DNA of 64,000 nt from NCBI GenBank assembly GCA_027365565.1, contig DAHXMI010000006.1, positions 1 to 64,000 of the forward strand, in the 5' to 3' direction. The notes below the pieces were generated by a model, which saw only the letters and a list, made by a program, of their open reading frames with translations, did not search any database and was not told where the DNA came from. The position numbers and the translations under genes are program-made. Below are positions 59,752 through 64,000 of this stretch, one piece after another. This stretch comes from JAMCYG01 sp027365565. GTDB lineage: Archaea; Micrarchaeota; Micrarchaeia; Micrarchaeales; Micrarchaeaceae. Positions within the stretch are counted from its first letter, which is position 1, and each line of letters starts with the position of its first letter.

Positions 59752-62700
59752 ATGCTGCATTTAGAGTCACTCGTACTGAACAACTTCAAGTCGTTCAGGC
59801 ATGCAAGGATCAACTTCAGCGGAGGCTTTAACTGCGTGGTCGGGCCCAACGGCTCCGGCAAGTCGAACATATGCGACTCGATACTGTTTGCGCTTGGCGA
59901 GCTATCGCAGAGAAGGATGCGCGTCAATTCATACCTGCAGCTCATAAACAACAGCGCAAAGCCAGGTGAGGATGGCCTGAAGAAGGCGAACGTAAAGCTG
60001 CTCTTCACCGGCGATGCAGACATAGAGGTATCAAAGACCATATCATCGAACAACAAGGTAAAGTACAGGCTTAACGGCGTCAGGAGCACGAGACAGGAGA
60101 TACTTGACATGCTGCACGCCCACAAAAGCGAACTTAGCGAGGTCAACACGATAGCACAGGGCGAAATCGTCAGGTTTCTGGAGCTGGACCCGAAGGAAAG
60201 GAGGGAGCTGATAGAGGTCGCCGCAGGCATAAAGGAGTTCAACGACAAGAAGGGCTCCTCAATGAAGGAACTAGAGAAGGTCGAGGCGAAGATAAACGAG
60301 GCAAGCATAATGCTCCATGAGAGGCTGGGCTTCCTGAAGGACCTGGAGAAGGAGAAGAACGACGCCGAAGAGTACATGAGGCTTTCGGCGGCGGTGAAGG
60401 CGACAAACTACACCCTGCTGAAGCAGAGGGAAAGCCAGTCAGAAGAGGAGTACAGGAAGGCATCAACCGCAAACAAGGAGAAAAGCACCCAGAAGGAATT
60501 GATGGCCTCGAAGATACTCGAGCTCGACGCGAAGGCTTCCGCCCTGGCCAAGAAGAAGGAGACAGAGTCGAAGAAGCTGAACGAGCACTCGATAGAGCTC
60601 GGCAATACGAACAGGAAGCTTGACGAGATAGGGAAGCAGATAGCAGTATTGGAATCCAATATCGCTTCGGCCAGGACCGACAAGGGCAAGTCGGAAGGGA
60701 CCATAGAGTCGCTGAAGGCCGAGCTCGACGCGATTGAGGAGAAGTCAAAGGCCAACGCATCGTCGTTAGCCAATTGGGAGAAGGAACTGTCATCTATGGA
60801 ATCAAAGGTCGCAGATGTGCAGGACGGCCAGGATTATACTAATTATCAGAAGGAATTCGACGCCGCAAGAGCCGCAGCCGAAGGCATGGAGGTGAAGCTG
60901 AAGGAAGCTGCCTCAAAGCTGTCAGGCCTCCGCGCGGAGAGCGCGGGATACATTGAGCAGATATCGGCGGTGCAGGGCAGGATATCGGATTTCACGTCCC
61001 AGATGGAGAAACTGAAGAAGGACGAGAAATCGATCAGCGGAAGGCTGGCTTCCGCGAAGGATGCTGCTGAGAAGGCGCGCTCCAAATTCGCGGAAAGCCA
61101 GATGGAAAGGGCCAATGCGAGGAAGGAGCTCGACAGGCTGAATTCCGAGGTCCTCACACTGAAGGAGCAGCTCGCATACGCCGGTGGATCATCAGACAGG
61201 ATAGGATCAGCGATAGGCACGGTCGTGAATGAGGGCTTCTTCGGCAGGGCGCTCGACCTTTGCGACATAGAGAAGGGATACGAGAGCGCAGTGTTCGCCT
61301 CATCATCAGCGAGGCTGAACTATTTCGTCGTCGACACGATGGATACCGCAGACAAGGCGATAACGGTAATAAAGCAAAAAGGGCTCGGCCGTGCAACGTT
61401 CATACCAATCAAGGAAATAGCAGTCCAGGAGAGGGACAACCAGAGCATGGATCCCCTCATAACGCACATCGGCTTCGACAAGAAGTATGAGAAGGCGTTC
61501 AGGTTCATATTCTCCAACACCTACATAATCGGCAGCGTCGCAGAGGCCAAGAAGGCAGGCCTCCATAAGCACAGGTATGTCACCTTGGATGGTGAGGTCG
61601 TCGAGCCGTCCGGCACCGTTTCCGGCGGAGAGGTGAAGAGGCTTCAGAACCCCTCGATGATAGAGAAGAAGATAGCCGCTGTCGAGGTAGGGAGGAAGAG
61701 TGCAACACAGAAGGTTTTCGAGATCGAGGAAGCCACCGCATCAGTGACCTCGGAGATAGGGAAGCGCGAAGCTGAGATGGTCGGCCTCGAGCTTGACCTC
61801 AAGCAGGCAAAGGCCGAGCTGGAAAGGGTCGCCGCAGCACTATCATCCGATGAGGGGAAGCGCGGATCCCTGGAGAAGATGGCTGAGGAGTGCGACGATA
61901 ACACTAAGAGGATTGCAACGGAAGCCGAGGCCCTGGAGAAGAAGATGACTGCCGCGAAAGCGGAATACCAGCGCGCATATGACAGGATGAACAGCGTGAT
62001 AAGCGGCATGAGCAGGAAGGCCGATTCCGATGCAGCGCGCACCCAGAAGGAGCTGAAGAAGAATGTTGACAAGCTCAGGATAGACATTGCCACGCTCACA
62101 AAGGAAAACGAGATGCACAGGTCGCGCGCCCGCGACCTGGAGTCACAGATAAGGAAGGAAAAGGAATACGCGGACAATATCGCCGCGAAGCTCTCAGGCA
62201 TGGAGAAGAGCAGGAAGGAGCTCAAGAGGGAGTACGATGAGATATCAAACACCGTCAAGACCAGCGACAAGCTGTCAGAGTCCCTCTACAGCGGCATACT
62301 CGAGCTGGACAAGCAGATATCCGACATAAGCTTCGAGCGCGGAACGTCGATGCAGAAAGTCGAGAGGCTCTCATCCGAGATAATAGAGCTGGAGGGCAAG
62401 ATGATGCAGAGCCAGACGAGGCTTTCGGACATAAAGGCAGAGCTGGTCAACTATGCAGGGGTGGATGCCATAGACGGCAAGACCGCTGAGCAGCTTGGAG
62501 AAGAGCTGGCAAGGGCGAAGGCCAGGATGGACGGACTCGGCGCGGTCAACCTGAAGGCACCGGAAGTCTACGAATCGAAGAAGAGGGATGTCGACGAAGC
62601 GCAGTCGAAGATGTCAACTCTCGATGCCGAGAAGGCGTCTATTCTTGCCATGATAGACGAGATAGAGGCAAAGAAGCTTGCGGTATTCATGGAGACGTTC

Positions 62701-63168
62701 AACGCTGTCAACGAGAACTTCAAGAACCTTTACGAACACGTCTTTGGCGGCACCGCGGCGATACGCCTCTCATCGATGAAGAGCCCGTTCGAGTCAGGGC
62801 TCATGTTCGACATAAAGGCAGGCAGGTCGTCGAAGAACACAGAGTCGCTTTCCGGAGGGGAGAAATCCCTAGTAATGCTGACGCTGCTATTCTCAATACA
62901 GATGAGGAACCCGATGGCATTCTACATATTCGACGAAATAGACACCGCACTCGACAAGGAGAACTCGAAGAAGCTCTCGAAGCTGATAAAGGAGCTCTCG
63001 AACATGTCGCAGTTCATAGTAGTCAGCCACAACGATCCGCTGATAACGTCTGCGGACACGGCAATCGGCGTCATGAATGACGGAAAGGAGTCCAAGGCGG
63101 TCGGCATACAGATGGTAAACAAGAACGCGAAGTCAGGTGCAGCGGCGCAGGAGAATCAAACTGTATAA
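59752..63168 (+). CDS. smc: Chromosome partition/condensin protein SMC
   Basis: Condensin-like ATPase. N-terminal Walker A is CVVGPNGSGKSNICDSILFA, two long coiled coils lie around a hinge (about residues 480-620, SAIGTVVNEGFFGRALDLCD and VTLDGEVVEPSGTVSGGEVK), and the C-terminal ABC signature is ESLSGGEKSLVMLTLLFSIQ with Walker B FYIFDEIDTALDKENSKKL. 1138 aa is normal. Partners ScpA/ScpB are not next to it. Last complete gene in the window. Confidence 0.96.
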   Translation: MLHLESLVLNNFKSFRHARINFSGGFNCVVGPNGSGKSNICDSILFALGELSQRRMRVNSYLQLINNSAKPGEDGLKKANVKLLFTGDADIEVSKTISSNNKVKYRLNGVRSTRQEILDMLHAHKSELSEVNTIAQGEIVRFLELDPKERRELIEVAAGIKEFNDKKGSSMKELEKVEAKINEASIMLHERLGFLKDLEKEKNDAEEYMRLSAAVKATNYTLLKQRESQSEEEYRKASTANKEKSTQKELMASKILELDAKASALAKKKETESKKLNEHSIELGNTNRKLDEIGKQIAVLESNIASARTDKGKSEGTIESLKAELDAIEEKSKANASSLANWEKELSSMESKVADVQDGQDYTNYQKEFDAARAAAEGMEVKLKEAASKLSGLRAESAGYIEQISAVQGRISDFTSQMEKLKKDEKSISGRLASAKDAAEKARSKFAESQMERANARKELDRLNSEVLTLKEQLAYAGGSSDRIGSAIGTVVNEGFFGRALDLCDIEKGYESAVFASSSARLNYFVVDTMDTADKAITVIKQKGLGRATFIPIKEIAVQERDNQSMDPLITHIGFDKKYEKAFRFIFSNTYIIGSVAEAKKAGLHKHRYVTLDGEVVEPSGTVSGGEVKRLQNPSMIEKKIAAVEVGRKSATQKVFEIEEATASVTSEIGKREAEMVGLELDLKQAKAELERVAAALSSDEGKRGSLEKMAEECDDNTKRIATEAEALEKKMTAAKAEYQRAYDRMNSVISGMSRKADSDAARTQKELKKNVDKLRIDIATLTKENEMHRSRARDLESQIRKEKEYADNIAAKLSGMEKSRKELKREYDEISNTVKTSDKLSESLYSGILELDKQISDISFERGTSMQKVERLSSEIIELEGKMMQSQTRLSDIKAELVNYAGVDAIDGKTAEQLGEELARAKARMDGLGAVNLKAPEVYESKKRDVDEAQSKMSTLDAEKASILAMIDEIEAKKLAVFMETFNAVNENFKNLYEHVFGGTAAIRLSSMKSPFESGLMFDIKAGRSSKNTESLSGGEKSLVMLTLLFSIQMRNPMAFYIFDEIDTALDKENSKKLSKLIKELSNMSQFIVVSHNDPLITSADTAIGVMNDGKESKAVGIQMVNKNAKSGAAAQENQTV

Positions 63169-63236
63169 ATAGATTGACGAATATCTCACTTATATTCCCA
63201 TACGGCGCTTCAGGCCCGCATGCGAAGAGTGTTTTG

Positions 63237-64000
63237 ATGCCAAAGAGCAAGAGCAAAAGTGGGGGCAGCAAGCCCGGCGGCGGGACGCGCTCAAAGGCGC
63301 CAACCGCAGCCAGGCCGCAGCAGAAGGCCGTCTCGATAAAGATATGGCCGCTGTACGTAGTGCTCGCAGCGCTGGTCGTACTTTACATACTTTTCCAGGG
63401 ATCAGCCATCTCGCTTGCCTTCGGAATATCCGCATTCGTGCTCATTATCGCGATACTAATACTGGAGGTATCTATCGGCGTGAAGGAGAGCGGGTACAAG
63501 AAGAGCATCATGGAGTTCGCGATAGTGATAATTGCGGTAGTGGTCTTCTGGTACGCCCTAAGGGCAGTGATGGGCACGCCATCACCTCTCGACGTAGTGC
63601 CGAGCTGCAGCATGCTGCCGAGCCTCTCCAGGGGGGACATGATATTGGTAAAGGGGATAAACGCATCCATTTTGAAGGCTCCTGTAGTCGACGTGAGCAG
63701 TTCGCAGATGCATTCGATGCTCTCAAACATGGGAGCCGAGGACCTTTCATGTGTTGCGTACAAGATAAGCGGTAACACGGCGGCTGTCTCGCAGGCAGTC
63801 CAGCCTGGCTATTCTGTAGGGTTGTACGATCCAAACCTTAACAAGATTGTGTCCAACAACTCGCAATCCGGCAATCTGGTACAGTACACGTGCGGCGAGC
63901 GCAACGTCACATTCACTAACGGCTCCACGGAGCAGATAGCATACACTACCGGCATAAGCATAAACGGAACGAAGATAACCGGCGACGCGGGCAATCCTAT
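63237..64000 (+). CDS. Signal peptidase I (partial at window end)
   Basis: The frame runs from ATG 63237 to the window end without a stop, at least 254 aa. A basic, Lys/Ser/Gly-rich N-terminus is followed by three hydrophobic segments (about 37-53, 57-80 and 92-113). The catalytic serine is in VVPSCSMLPSLSRGDMILVK (Ser125), the SxSM motif of S26 peptidases. Archaeal enzymes normally have one N-terminal helix; here three precede it, an unusual topology. A TATA box (TGTATAAATAG, 63162-63172) overlaps the end of SMC. Confidence 0.75.
   Translation, partial: MPKSKSKSGGSKPGGGTRSKAPTAARPQQKAVSIKIWPLYVVLAALVVLYILFQGSAISLAFGISAFVLIIAILILEVSIGVKESGYKKSIMEFAIVIIAVVVFWYALRAVMGTPSPLDVVPSCSMLPSLSRGDMILVKGINASILKAPVVDVSSSQMHSMLSNMGAEDLSCVAYKISGNTAAVSQAVQPGYSVGLYDPNLNKIVSNNSQSGNLVQYTCGERNVTFTNGSTEQIAYTTGISINGTKITGDAGNP

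Noticed and set aside
1..64000. CRISPR arrays, rRNA genes, phage or intact insertion sequences
   Set aside because: No regularly spaced repeats, rRNA-like stretches, transposase or integrase domains were seen on either strand.

Overview
This window is a piece of an archaeal chromosome. It encodes archaeal-type information-processing proteins: TFE, GINS, eL42, eIF2-alpha, RadA, diphthine synthase, Trm56, prefoldin, thermosome, archaeal ProRS, eL34, eL14, RpoK and SMC. Archaeal lipid (geranylgeranyl reductase) and envelope genes are also present. Several traits point to a DPANN lineage close to Micrarchaeota (ARMAN): a long, apparently three-unit tRNA-splicing endonuclease, two tRNA genes with insertions (one outside the anticodon loop), bacterial-type GyrA/GyrB, very tight gene packing, and many genes with a TATA box about 25-30 bp before the start codon. 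The lineage is an inference from gene content; no marker phylogeny could be run.

Layout. 0.2-4.6 kb: TFE, initiator tRNA-Met, GINS, an eL42/eIF2-alpha/PAC2 translation cluster, tRNA-Gly and a DUF92 membrane protein. 4.9-10.8 kb: RadA, DphB, tRNA endonuclease, tRNA-Lys, a VKOR-like membrane protein directly behind a cyclic-2,3-diphosphoglycerate-synthetase-like GTPase, and an AmrS-like radical SAM enzyme. 10.9-15.9 kb: gyrB-gyrA and Trm56. 15.9-21.5 kb (minus): Lhr-type helicase, a large glycoprotein-like surface protein and DtdA. 21.5-26.6 kb: nuoABCD, prefoldin beta, a DHH phosphoesterase and an Mre11-like nuclease. 26.6-33.6 kb: second VKOR, tRNA-Gln, GNAT, ProRS, proline dehydrogenase, carbamate kinase, NUDIX, a methyltransferase, an RNHCP protein, an anchored extracytoplasmic protein and intron-containing tRNA-Trp. 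33.7-38.8 kb: a DUF929 thioredoxin-like protein, an envelope cluster (sulfatase-fold enzyme, GT4 glycosyltransferase, flippase-like protein) and an acidic-tailed SSB. 38.9-46.2 kb: Mrp-like ATPase, thermosome, the conserved adkA-DUF106-eL34-cmk-eL14 cluster, an EamA transporter, AlaX and a CYTH protein. 46.2-51.6 kb (minus): a complete SUF operon (B-D-HTH-C-S-U). 51.8-59.7 kb: P5C-type aldehyde dehydrogenase, DUF192, a duplicated small basic protein, a second PAC2, a DEDD-type exonuclease, tRNA-Leu with a D-loop insertion, geranylgeranyl reductase, RpoK (58 aa), a phosphoesterase and an M50-CBS protease. 59.8-64 kb: SMC and a signal peptidase I cut off by the window end.

How the parts connect. 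Proline dehydrogenase and the P5C-dehydrogenase-like enzyme together would convert proline to glutamate. Two VKOR-like proteins plus the exported CxxC protein suggest disulfide formation outside the membrane. The SUF operon carries its own Cys-bearing HTH protein and a repeated 7-bp motif in its promoter, so self-regulation by Fe-S status is plausible. The long endonuclease fits the disrupted tRNA genes. No stretch longer than 300 bases lacks a gene. I saw no CRISPR array, intact insertion sequence, rRNA or phage module.

The most unusual points are: a VKOR reading frame that has no ATG, GTG or TTG before its first membrane helix and follows the TGA of the upstream gene in the same frame; a tRNA-Lys gene whose two anomalies (C55 and a C4-A69 mismatch) would both be repaired by C-to-U changes; and a tRNA-Leu with an extra hairpin in its D-loop.
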